DNA from: Zygnema cylindricum
Lineage: Eukaryota; Streptophyta; Zygnematophyceae; Zygnematales; Zygnemataceae
Assembly: GCA_037447655.1 (NCBI GenBank)
Contig: JBBHKE010000999.1
Location: forward strand, 27,361 to 91,360
Direction: 5' to 3'
DNA length: 64,000 nt
Both the position numbers and the translations under genes were made by a program. Positions 1 to 11,084 of the stretch are shown in pieces (position 1 is the stretch's first letter; each line of letters opens with the position of its first letter). The notes under the pieces were generated by a model that was not told the origin of the DNA, did no database searches, and saw only the letters and a list, made by a program, of their open reading frames with translations.

Positions 1-767
1 TGCCTTACTGAAATGGTTTACCATCAGGACAGCAAATGGAATCCTATACGAAGCGTCAATCGCCTGGGCCCGAGCTTACGATGCTTCTATCGTAAAAATC
101 GTTAAAGCAGAGACAAGGTACCGCAGAAGAAAGTTTTTTTTTAATTTTTCTGCGAGCATGTTTAAAGTTTGACTTGCACGCTTTACCGCTAACTGCGAAG
201 CATATCCTAAGGTAAACGACAGGACTACCATTTGGTAAAGTCATTCCGTAACCCAAAAAAATTGTGAAAAAATTTTAAAAAGTTTATTTTTTTACCGCTC
301 ATTAAACTGGAAAAACTTGCAAACTGCGTTATATGTAATAGTTTTTTGTTTTTTTATATACGGAATAGTACGGAAGGAAATTCATTAACGATTTTTTGCG
401 ATTTGATCAAAAGGTTCAATGCGTTTGTTACGTATAATTCGTCACGTACGGTACGTTCGCACTAATCGCCGTGAACAACTATGTTTGAAACGAAAGGCGG
501 TTTTGAAATCTTTGACGATTTTAAAGATTGGATCCTCAACTTACGTGGAGCCACTCAAATTACACCACGTATATAAAAACTTATTTACAGACGTTACGCG
601 ATGTAACCGAGGCCTCTATATTACATAAATACTGATGTCCGTACTATTACAGAGACCTCCTGCTGTAACCACACCCTAACACCCTAATAGAGATGATAGT
701 TATGCAGTGGGTGTGTTACGTTGTCGCTATGCTCACGTTTATGAGTTTTCACCTTCCGAAGTCTGTT
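1..767. other. Left-end intergenic sequence
   Basis: No gene is recognisable here. Short open frames occur on both strands, but none shows a domain, a plausible splice structure or amino-acid composition typical of a protein. The sequence is AT-rich. The first recognisable structure is the TTA target site of the repeat that begins at 771. Confidence 0.5.
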
Positions 768-770
768 TTA

Positions 771-1702
771 GGGTGACGTTCCATCAGGCGAAGAGTGTCG
801 TAGTTTACAGAAATCCGCGACTCTCCGTATCAAATCGTACCGCCTATTTTGTTTTTATACGAAAAACAACACTACAGAGAATCTTGCCGATACTCTCCGA
901 AGGTCTTGGAGGTTATACTGGTCGTCGGATGTTCATCTGCGAGGAGTTCGCTTCATTTTTCTCTGTGACTATCAACCCACCTCGAGGAGGTGGGTTGGCA
1001 GATACAGAAAAAAAAAATCTTCACACGCTGGACGATTAAGCTTCGTGTCATGATGGAAAACCAACGAAAAATCTTAAGATTTGCACATGACACGCGCTTT
1101 CCAAAATACAACCGGAAATAAAACGAAATTTCGTAACATTCATTCGTCACGCTATTTTCGGTAACTTTTGTTCGTCTCACTATTTCTCTTAAAGGACTTT
1201 CGTTATGATACAGAAAAAAAAATCTTGACACGCAGGACGATTAAGCTTCGTGTCATGATGGAAAACCAACGAAAAATCTTAAGATTTGCACATGACACGC
1301 GCTTTCCAAAATACAACCGGAAAAAAAACGAAATTTCATAACATTCCTTCGTCACGCTATTTTCGATAACTTTTGTTCGTCACACTATTTCTCTTAAAAG
1401 ACTTTCGTTATGATGGAAAACAGAAACCCAAAAAAATGGGCTGGCGTACAGACTGGCGTCTGCAAAAAGTATAAAAGCTCTGTCGTATGATTACTTCGTA
1501 CGCAGGTACATGGTACGAAAGTGAAGATTTGAAGTTAAGTTTGTCGCTGCTAAAAATCTGAGAGATATTCACTATCGGATCGTAGCTTGCGTGGCGCCAG
1601 TCACTGTAGAACACGTGGTTTACAGACTCTACGTGATAGGACATGGACTCGGTCTGTAGAGTTAGCTGTACGATTACAAAAACGTATGATGGAACTTCAC
1701 CC
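771..1702 (+). mobile_element. Non-autonomous PIF/Harbinger-like element, family A, copy 1
   Basis: The ends are inverted repeats: the left begins GGGTGACGTTCCATCAGGCG and the right, reverse-complemented, begins GGGTGAAGTTCCATCATACG. The left flank is TTA (768-770); the right flank is TTG, a probable mutation of the same 3-bp duplication. A second copy at 11408-12133 has TTA on both sides, which supports the Harbinger assignment. No transposase is encoded. The copy is about 206 bp longer than copy 2 because part of its interior is duplicated in tandem. A hairpin with 11-bp arms (CAACCCACCTC and its complement) lies at 973-997 and is kept in copy 2. Confidence 0.75.
1001..1412. repeat. 206-bp tandem duplication inside family A copy 1
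   Basis: Two units, starting near 1001 and 1207, both begin GATACAGAAAAAAA and continue with a shared run containing the motif TTAAGCTTCGTGTCATGATGG. The duplication accounts for the length difference from the other family A copy. Confidence 0.8.
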
Positions 1703-2377
1703 TTGTTTTTCTATCCCATGGTGGCGTAATAACTTAACAAAATGCAGTGGCTTCACCATACCGTATCTCCCTTTCGTATCCCCAATACCGATATATACTG
1801 GTCATCGCCTGTTTGTTAGTTACTGGCGTTAATGCATTAATAGAGGTAACTACACTACTTAATGTCTTATAGCGTGGCTCATCGCAGGCCACTCGTTATA
1901 TAGTTGTTGCAAACACTGATTTATGATTCAGGGTCAAAAAAAGTAAAAAACACTATACGAATTACTGTAAATAAATATTTTTCCTTCAATTTAATTTAAT
2001 ATCACTCCCAGCGAGTCATCGGCATGCATCCGAGCCATAGTTCAAAAGTAGGCGCTTCTATTGTAGGCCTTATGTGGGCGCCTTTATCGTAAGTTGTGTT
2101 ATGGGAGTTTCATGTGATCTTCTTAAATCACTACTTTGATCAGCGACCGTCCGATCGTCCAAATCTGACGATAGTCCTATCGTAAGTTGTGTTATGGGCT
2201 TTACATGTGATCTTCTTAGATCGCTACTTTGATCAACGACCGTCAGATCGTCTCAATCTGACGGTTTAAATAAAAAGTCGCTCAAAACTCACAGAAAAAG
2301 ATTTTTTTGTCCTACTTTTTTTTCAAATTTAGACATGACGTTTAATTCTCTATCGATCCATGTGCAACTCAACCCTG
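1703..2377. other. Intergenic sequence between two Harbinger-like elements
   Basis: No gene is recognisable. The only clear structure is the tandem duplication annotated at 2085-2272. Confidence 0.5.
2085..2272. repeat. Tandem duplication, period about 94 bp
   Basis: Two units begin TATCGTAAGTTGTGTTATGG at 2085 and 2179. Each continues through a TGTGATCTTCTTA run and ends in a segment with ATCTGACG. The units differ at scattered positions, so the duplication is not recent. Confidence 0.8.
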
Positions 2378-2380
2378 TTA

Positions 2381-3159
2381 GGGTATGTCCCCGTGTACTT
2401 GTAACTTAGCGAACTTACTTTGTATTTTAGCGCGGATCCGCCGGACCCGGTTTTCAAGTGTCCCTATGTTTGTAAGGACAAAATCGTAACTTACGTTTGT
2501 GACGATTGTATACGTCGACGATACCTGTGACGGTTGTCAACGTCTCCAATCTGTGGTCGCACGTTATTTTTTGGAACTGTTTGTGACGTCGCATGTCATA
2601 CCGTGACATTGTAGACGTAGCGCATTCTAGCCTGTGCAGTTTCACGGTTGAAGACGAGGCGCTTTGCCTTTGCGTCTCCTATCCGGTAGACGCGAAATGG
2701 CATCGGAATTTGAAGACCCCTGCAAAAAAGAAATCCGTATTGGACGAAAACGGACAAAACCAAACAAATTGTGTACTTTTGTTCGTCATATTCGAGCGCA
2801 AACGGACAAAACATAGCGAATTCTGTACTTTTCTTTGTCCTTGGAAATCGTGTGGAAATTTTCGAAAACTAAGGCACGTGCTAATATATGTTCTTATTTG
2901 TTTATTGAAGATACATATTTTTAAAACACATCGCGCATGTGTTTTAAACGTAAGGTTGAAGATGACTTTTTTTGTCGTGGAAGTGGGTCGAAAAACACAA
3001 GACAACAAATTTTTATGCATCCTAAATTCGAGGATGACGCAAATTGTACTCTACAAATTTGCGATTCCTTCGCACGGTTGCAACTTAGGCAGTACGGCGC
3101 TAAGTTTTACAGGAAAACGACAGAAAAAAACCCTTACTTAAGCACATGGGGACACACCC
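2381..3159 (+). mobile_element. Non-autonomous PIF/Harbinger-like element, family B, copy 1
   Basis: This 779-bp element has terminal inverted repeats: the left is GGGTATGTCCCCGTGTACTT and the right, reverse-complemented, is GGGTGTGTCCCCATGTGCTT. TTA occurs directly at both sides (2378-2380 and 3160-3162), the classic PIF/Harbinger target duplication. No DDE transposase frame is present; the 182-codon frame inside does not resemble one. Related copies lie at 12883-22735 (split), 12938-13694 and 45179-45905. Confidence 0.82.
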
Positions 3160-3162
3160 TTA

Positions 3163-3706
3163 CTATTTTATTTCATTTTGCGGCCAATAATCTACTTTTG
3201 AACTATGATCCGAGCGGCAACCGTCAACGGCGAATTTTATTTTGACATTTCGAAAGTTGAAAGCTGGCGCCCTAACCGTCACCACGCTTTCGCTAACAAA
3301 ACGCCGTGTCTTTACAGAATATCGTGTCAAAATTAAAATTATCGCTTACACGTGTGCCGTATCCCACATCGACGTTCACGGTACAGTTATGTATATAGTG
3401 CGAAATACGAGGCCAAATGAATTAAAGGACGTTTCATAATCGAATTTACATAAACCGCGCAGAGTACGCACTCATCAACTATGATATGACACATTTTTTC
3501 GCACTTTTAGAACTACAGTATCTTTCCCAAAAGTGCAACGCATCCGTACCACCTGCTTGTATAATGTACATATTAAGGTACAGTCTCCTTGTACGGCCCT
3601 AAAATCATCTACAGCAAAGCCCTTGAGACTTTTATCTTATCGCGTAACTTTTGCCTGTGTGAAAGTCCATAGTTGTAAACGCTCCCATTCTAGGGTTTTG
3701 GCGAAA
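3163..3706. other. Intergenic sequence, probable promoter side of the Toc34-like gene
   Basis: No protein-coding structure is recognised between the Harbinger-like element and the probable transcript start of the Toc34-like gene. No TATA box could be assigned with confidence. Confidence 0.4.
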
Positions 3707-4381
3707 CACTAATAGAGAGAAAGAGGAGAGAAGATCGGAAGCCATTATTGCCGCTAAGGAACGAGAAGCTCAGCAAGGAGCCTCTGTCGAATTTATTCGA
3801 CGTCGAATATTCGCTGGTAAGGTTTTCGTACGCATGTGGTTTCTAAAATGGACATAGAGAAGTTCTCAAAAGAAGAATTAGACAAGATGTCCTAATGTGA
3901 AAATTAGGGTGTAAGAAAGTGCGGAAAGTGCGTTTACGCTAAGTTGCTTACTATAGCTAATTTAAGTTAACAAACTGATTTTTAGCCACAGCTTCCTTTA
4001 CTTGCTTCCTTACCTTCTTTACGACGTAAAACTTTTCTTTTTTGTTACCATAAACTGTCCCTTCACTTCACTGAACCCTCTCTCTTATGTCTGTCCTTAA
4101 CCCTAGATTTTCCAAATATGAATTACGGAGGTGTTCTAGAGAGAGTAAATGCATGCGTTTTTAAATTTCAAGTTTCAAGTTTTTAGGAGATACGGACTAA
4201 TTCTCCAGTTTATACTTATCCGGACTGAATACAGGTTTAGCAGTTACTCCATACATTTTTTTTTTGTCATTTCTTCTATCTTAAATTCTTGGTTTTTTTT
4301 TGTTATTTCTTCTATCTTACACGCTTGATATCATTTTTTATTATTCCATCTATCTTACAGAGTTGAAAGAGTGACACAGCC
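3707..4381 (+). promoter_or_regulatory. Probable 5' UTR with an intron, Toc34-like gene
   Basis: A GA-rich stretch at 3709-3735 is followed by a strong splice donor (CTGGTAAGG, near 3817-3825). A pyrimidine-rich acceptor (CTATCTTACAG) ends near 4359, about 20 bp before the coding ATG. The ATG sits in a favourable context (CAGCCATGGC). An intron in the leader is therefore likely, but the transcript start cannot be seen. RNA reads would settle it. Confidence 0.45.
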
Positions 4382-7300
4382 ATGGCTTCTGTACCGCGAG
4401 AGTGGACAGGACTTCAAAGTTTTCCTGACACTACACGAAGTTCTCTCGCATCTTTGCTCGAGCGATTACGTGAGGCGGTACGACTTTTAGGACTTAGTTT
4501 TGTTAGTTGTTTGTTTCAGACCATAGTTCAAATGTGCGAAAACAAATTGGAAACGCTACATGTGGTTACATCATACTATATGCGTAATGTATCGTACAAA
4601 AGACATATAATATGGGGCATTATACCTTATGATACGCATATATTATGGAGTAAACCACATATAGCGTTTCTGGTTGTTTTCGCACTTTCAATTATGTTCC
4701 AGAATGTTCAGTTTCAGAATGGTCGGTTCTTAGGAACATGTTTAAAAGTGTTTTTTGTGAATTGGAGAAGCAGCTTGGTAAAATTCCTTTGAGCGTTTTT
4801 TTCCTTTTTTCTGCCATTTTGATGGATTTTGAAATTTTATGAAATCCTAGGACGTCTGTCCATCAAAATTGCGTTGCTTCCGTTGGGAGGACCCATGTTT
4901 TTTTTTTTTTTCATTTTCGCATGATTGTGCCAATGGCGCTTGGTGTTTTTGAATATCTGACGATGTGGTTGAAATATATAGGATCATGTAGGATATCGTG
5001 TATTTTCCTTTTCATTTTATATTATATTTTTAATATATGATAAAATACTGAGTTTGTTGTCAACATCGCTGGAGTTAGTATGGGTATTGCTATAAAAGCA
5101 ATGTAGGGGATTATATAGTGTTGGTACTTTTTCTGTATTTGAGAAACTTGTTGGGGTGTGCAGAATTTGGAGGAGGTAACAATTCTACTGCTCGGCAAAA
5201 ATGGTGTTGGAAAGAGTTCTACCATTAACTCCATTTTTGGGGAACGAGTCTGTCCTTCTGGTGCTTTTGCGGTAATGCATTTACACACTCCGTTGAACTT
5301 GGAAAAGAGAGAGAGGTATAGAGGGAGATGTGTAGAGGGAGAGGGAGAGGGAGAGGGAGAGCATGCTTCACCGCTTTGCTATCTTAGTTCGTGAATTGTT
5401 AGCGTTAACATTTTATTGAAATTAACTTCGCTGAATTATGCTTTCCAACGTGGCCCATTATGGTTCACTCAACGCCAGAGACAGAGGACCCTGGAAATTT
5501 GCTGTGTGCTATTGTAGAAACTTGCATATTTGTCCTTCTGTATTTTCTAGAATAAGCTGGGCTTTCGGATGCTAGGAGAAAATGAACAGGTCAGTGCAGA
5601 TACAATTTTGTTTTTGAGTTATACACATAGGAAATTTTGTATATCTGATTATCTCTTACGGCGGCAAGTTGAAATTTTGCAAGTGGTTATGATGTTTTAC
5701 ATGCTACCAGTTTGAGAAATTTTTATTTTACACTAAAAAAAAATTACCAACTAATTTAGTGGAAAGCAGCCGAAAGGGATTTGGCATGAATGCGCCACAT
5801 GTATTAAATGTGCCATGGCCATTTTTTTTTTTTTAGTTTTTTTTTAATATTTTTTTTTATGCTGGTTGACAGCCAGATACTTCTCACCCAATTCAAATTT
5901 CACGGCGATCTTCAAACTTCACGATCAACATTATCGACACACCAGGTTTGGTGGACACTGGCGCTGTGAATGAGCAAAGTCTCATTCGTATCCGAGAGTA
6001 AGATGCTCACCGAGTATATTGTGTAATTTTAGAATGCAAGTAGTAAAACCTAGTTTCTCTCTTTATGTTATGCTGGCTGTTTGGTTCAGTCTCGCTTGCT
6101 GCTTTGTTAAATGAAATGGCCATTTGTTGCTGATAATGTTCTATTGGATTTGCAGGTTCTGCAAAAACAAAACAATTCATGTGATGCTATACGTCGATCG
6201 GTTAGATGCGTATCGAGTCGACAATCTGGACCGACAGATTGTGAGCGAGATAGCAAGTATATTCACTCCAAAGGTGGATTTCCTTCTCACCGTGGCTTTT
6301 TGTAATGATCGGTTTGACCTGTTTTATCTATGCAAAGAAATTTAGCGTGAATCCTGTTTCTATTATCTCTCTCTACTATTACAAGAAATTGGTTTTCAAC
6401 TTTATTCCCATGTTGGCTATGTGTCCACTTCTATTTGAGTCTCTGTGAAAGCATCAAAAAACGGCTATGGTTAAATGAGGTGAAAAATTACATGCAAGCT
6501 TGATACTGGCAACTGACATTTGACAATCTGCTTGATGAGGACAGATATGGAAAATCGGAGCATTCGTGTTGACTCATTCCCAGCTAAATCCTGGTGATGG
6601 CACTCCTTTCCCCGATTTTGTTGTCCACCGAGGTTCCGCTCTCCAAGACACAGTGCAGCAACAGGGAGGATTAGGTGGACGAGACCCTAAGGTTTGTTCA
6701 TAAACTTCATTCTGGGAATGAAATACTTCTTTGCGGCATGTTTGCAGACGTGATGAAAGTGTGCATTGAACTGTGTGTTGATCCTTTTCTTGATTTATGT
6801 CACTCCTTCAGCATATGTCACTTATGTTTTCTGGATAGTGAAATGACGTTTTGGTGTTTTGTGGGTGGTACAGCCGCCTGTATTCTTGGTGGAGAACAGC
6901 AGTAGATGTGCTAAAAACAGCAATGACGAGAAGGTAAGCCAGTTAATGGAGCCGGAGTTACGGTAGTCACTGCAAGAATTTTCTTATTTTTTGTTGTTAG
7001 TGGACACAGTCGTCTTGGGAATTTTGCTTTCATCTGCCTGGTTATTGGTACTTAAGTGTTCTAGTGGTGTAAGTACAAACTGTTAGACTGTACTCTGACT
7101 GGTTTCTGTGGTATTTTTTGTTTGTTGAAGATATTGAGTAAAAATGCCTACCATTGCCTACAATTCTCTCAGTGCGCATTTGTTTAAGTTACATCTTTTT
7201 TTAGCAGTTCTGCCAAGCTCTCGTCTATTTGATGTCATCAGCTTCTCAAACAGTCCTAATTTTATTTTATTTTTCTTTTCTGTTTGTCTCTTTTTTTTTG

Positions 7301-8706
7301 AGTTCAAGACTCACACCTGTCTTTTGAAGTAGCGATTTACACCATCATCAAGTAGCGATAACAAGCTGTAAGCTTTTCTATTCTCAGGTACTTCCGAACG
7401 GAGACGTCTGGCTGGTGAAGCTTGTGGAAGGCATTGTTAACATTTCAACAAGTGGGACAGCTCCAGTTGTAGTCACCCAACAGCTCATTGATGGACCAGA
7501 TGTTAACAATCGTGGAAAATTATTTATCCCCTTCTTAATTCTCTTCCAGGTATGTGTACTATCCTACGAGACATGTTCATTACTGGGAGGGTATAGGTCT
7601 CATCATTAGTGGAAGCATGGATTCTATGGGAATTGTTCTCTCTGTCCGTCTAAAGAATGTATGTGTGAATTCCTTTTGTCCTGTTTGGGATTTTAGCGGC
7701 AAGATTTCATTATTCTATTTCACAATAGCATGGAAAACTTTTGCATAGTACATATCGGAGTTTTTCATGTGATAATGGAAGATATTTCGTCTTGGAAGAT
7801 ATTTCAGCAGTAATACTGTAATAATTCAGTACGCTGCTCATTGTTATTAGTGTTAATAACACTAATTCGGTCGCGACTTTTTTTGGCCAAAAATCACAAA
7901 ATAGAGTTAACAACATTATTTAAGGACGTCGACTACAATGTGCCACGTCTCATTGCACTAAATTAGTATTCTTAATTCTAATTTCGCATTAACGCTAATA
8001 ACGATGAGCGGTGTAGTAATGCTGTACTCCTGCAATGATAAAAAAGTAGTTACAGTACCACAAATTGCAAAGTTGAGAGGAAAAAGGACATCATGAATGC
8101 AATATTAATGTGGACTGTTGAACATTTAAGGAAAACGTTTGAATCAACATTGTGACATTTAGCCGGTACAGTTTCCGAGTTAGTGAATTTTATTGTGTCT
8201 TCTTGTATCACTGAGAATCACTATTTTTTAAGAACACTGGAATATAGATTTTATGAGCTCTTTTTGTTGTCGTCGAGAGGCCCTGGTATCACTTGCTTTC
8301 AGGAACAAGTTGAGTCCTCATTGGTCTGTGGCCTTAACTAGTATTTTCATGAGAATTTTTTATGGTACAAGGGAACAAAGATAGTGAGTTGCTTATCATC
8401 CGTGTCACATATCACGAAACGTTTTCCGTAGTCAGGGTTGCTCTTAGGTGTTTAGTCACCATTTAATTTAACCTGAGAGGACTCCGTATAACCCGCTAAT
8501 TAAGTTTTTGCTTGTAATGGTCACAGTACTTCTTTATTGTTAAACCTCTTCGGAAGGCCATAAAGGAAGACTCGAGGATGGAGTGGGACTCACGGGCAGA
8601 CTGGGAAATAAGTGCTAGTAACTATAAGCGAGACGGTTTCCAAAGTCAGTCTTTACGAAGGCAGGAGGAATTGAGGAAGCGCATGAATAAGCAAAGACCT
8701 AAATAA
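4382..8706 (+). CDS. TOC34: Toc34/Toc33-type GTPase of the chloroplast outer-envelope import translocon
   Basis: Eight coding exons join in frame: 4382-4477, 5164-5271, 5873-5997, 6156-6273, 6545-6691, 6874-6933, 7388-7549 and 8527-8706, giving about 331 residues (Arabidopsis Toc33 and Toc34 are about 300). All introns are GT-AG; most are phase 0, and the exon 3/4 junction splits a codon. The N-terminus (MASVPREWTGLQSFP) matches the family. The GTPase motifs are present in order: P-loop GKNGVGKS in exon 2, DTPG in exon 3, LYVDRLDAYRVDNLD in exon 4, THSQ in exon 5 (usually THAQ), and ENSSRC in exon 6. Exon 7 and the start of exon 8 hold IDGPDVNNRGKL and a hydrophobic stretch that fits the C-terminal membrane anchor, followed by a basic tail. 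In the family this protein recognises preproteins at the outer envelope beside Toc159 and Toc75. No lesion is seen. Confidence 0.93.
5331..5361. repeat. GAGAGG microsatellite in intron 2 of the Toc34-like gene
   Basis: Repeated GGGAGA units lie just downstream of the exon 2 splice donor. The repeat is intronic. A similar repeat occurs upstream of the Cys/His protein gene at about 62196-62230. Confidence 0.85.
7835..8010 (+). mobile_element. MITE of family E in intron 7 of the Toc34-like gene
   Basis: A short repeat begins GCTCATTGTTATTAGTGTTA and ends TTAACGCTAATAACGATGAG, so its ends are inverted repeats. The interior contains GGTCGCGACTTTTTTTGGCC. Related copies lie near 53317, 59745-59930 and 60613-60771 (reverse). 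No coding capacity. The superfamily is not assigned because a clean target duplication was not seen. Confidence 0.65.
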
Positions 8707-9413
8707 GGAGTGATACTGTGGAAGAACGTACTGATCCTGACGTTGACGTCAGTTGAAGATAGTGTGGAAATGACATTAGTATGTAGTTTATTGTCTCGTC
8801 AACTGAGATACTCTTTTTGTAGTGGTATGTATGCTCTTGTAGTGAGTGTTTTGAATGGGTAAGGGTTCCCAAGTTTACTCAAAGCCTTATTGGTTTCATG
8901 TTTGAACGTTAGCATCTCTCGTTCGATATATTAAAATAATCATGCCGGGTTTGTGCCTTATCGTGAATTTTATTTTTTTGTAGGTGTGTTTTTGCCCATT
9001 ACCCGTGTTTCCGTATTGATATTTTTTTTCTCCTTAATCAGATGCTCTTCACATGCGATAACATGCAGGCTGTCTGCGTTTTTCTTATACCATGTTATCT
9101 AATGCATACAGTACTGAACCATTATTAGAGTAAAAAAATCAGTAGTGTGGGGCTTACAGGATTTTTATTGCTTTTAATTTATTCCTGATTGACGTGGCTT
9201 TTTTTTAACCATTTAAAGAATTGGCATTTAGAAAAACACAAGTAATGTTTTTAACACTATTTTGTCTTCAAAGGATAAAGAAACTGGCATGGAATCAGTG
9301 TTATCAACGTTAGTAATGGCGCAGTGTACTCTCTCTTTCTATGATATGCTAGTAAGGCAAATGCTCCAACTTTTGTTTCATTGCAGGTCATGATTCTTAT
9401 TTTCATGACATGA
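8707..9413. other. 3' UTR and intergenic sequence after the Toc34-like gene
   Basis: No other gene is recognised. The first few hundred bases presumably hold the 3' UTR of the Toc34-like transcript; no polyadenylation signal was assigned with confidence. Confidence 0.4.
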
Positions 9414-9421
9414 CAAAATGC

Positions 9422-10235
9422 CTAGTGTTGTGTATCGGTAAAAAATTTATCGTGATAACACCGATACCGATGGTTATCGGTTATCGAACGGTCAGAGGTC
9501 ACGATATATTGGTCTGAGACCAACAAATTCCATATCTGCGATAACTTACAAAAATATAGTATGCATACAATAGTACTTTATAATATACTGTATTATATTA
9601 TCGATATATTATAGATTATACTCTATATAGCGTGGTATGCCATGTGTAAAAAATTGTTCCGTACGCTGTTTAATTTAAATTTATTACAGATAACGCGGCA
9701 CATAAACGTTGACAAATTTAAAATTATAGTATGTAGTTCTAAAATTATAGTACCGAAACAAAAGAAATAAAATTACATTGTAAATTTGTAAAATCGAACT
9801 TTTTGAAAACATGACGAACAGACGAACAAAGCATACAAACAAATCTTTCAGACTGCCGCCATTAACTGCCATTTATGAAAATTAATAGTCAAAAGGACTT
9901 TCTGAAAGGGGTACCCAAGTAAAACCCCCTTAAATTATAAATACTGATGGAAATATCGCGATTTTTTACCGAATCGGGGGGAAGGGGATCCGCCGCGCGT
10001 CCGGGGAATAACAAGTACAGTTGAGTGCACTGGCCGTACATTTATCTGTACGGTCCGTACAGATATCGCCAATAATTATCGATATCGGTGTTATCGCCGA
10101 TAATAACCGATAAATATCAGGTATTTATTGGCGATAACACCAATAACGATATATCGTACCAATATATCGATTATCGGCTACCCGAAAAAAGGCCCATATC
10201 GGTTATCGGCAAATCCTTACCCATACACAACACTA
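9422..10235. mobile_element. Non-autonomous hAT-type element (MITE), family H
   Basis: The ends are inverted: the left reads TAGTGTTGTGTATCGG and the right ends CATACACAACACTA. Flanking 8-bp direct repeats CAAAATGC (9414-9421) and CAAAATGG (10236-10243) match at 7 of 8 bases, as expected for hAT insertions. The subterminal regions are full of TATCGGTTATCG-type repeats in both orientations, typical of transposase-binding arrays. There is no transposase frame. A shorter relative lies at 47983-48341. Confidence 0.78.
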
Positions 10236-10243
10236 CAAAATGG

Positions 10244-11080
10244 GTTTGGAGGTCTGTTAACTTAGTAGTGCTTTGGATCATGACTATGGATATGAATTGA
10301 GTATTTATTTCGCCCCTTACTGTTGTATAATAACAATTTTAAGCTTCATTAGGAATGCGAAGGTAACAAATCTGAGAACATAGAAACTGAACGATACGGG
10401 AAAACCAACATGAAACTGTTAACACATGCAAAGAAGTAAGCAAACTAAGAAAGAAAAAAGAACCGGCTGAATTAAAAAAGTGCGACGGTAAACCATCTGA
10501 GTCCAGGGGTACAAACTACGAAAGGATAACATTGCAAAATAAACTTTCATACTAAGAATCAAACTGACAAAGGAGGCAGGTATTGCCGCTATTGTTAGTG
10601 CCTTTTCTGTTGTGAGTGATAGCATTCTACACTTCTTCATTCTTTATTGTTTCATGTTTTATGCCCAAGGTTCATCAACACTTGTTCTATTCATGTCACC
10701 ATCTATGGGTTTTCATGGGTTTTTTTATTATTGAAAACTGGTTGTGTTATGTTTCAGACAAATAGATGTCTCCAAAAGCAGATTTTGTCTTAGTCTATGC
10801 CTCAGAAGAAACTTCACAATAGCCTGGTAACATTATCAGCGCAAGACCACAAAATAAAATTGTGGGCCTCGCAGCTCGGGGAATTATAATTTTGAATACG
10901 ATGATTCAAAATGCAAGGGATGTTGCTTTTGAGAATGTCTTTAAACCACACACTTCGTTTTCCACATGGCAATGAAATTTGAGCTGAAGTTTCTTACGGT
11001 CTAGAGAAATTAGTGTCAAAAAAGTGCGGTGGAAACTCATCTGAGGACAATGTCAAAGTGAAAAAGGACAATATTTAAGG
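10244..11080. other. Intergenic sequence without recognised genes
   Basis: Short frames on both strands look like chance open frames; no domain, repeat or splice pattern was recognised. Confidence 0.4.
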
Positions 11081-11084
11081 TAGG

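Noticed and set aside
2593-3141. 182-codon frame as a gene
   Set aside because: It lies inside a Harbinger-like element, is not conserved as a frame in the other copies and has no domain.
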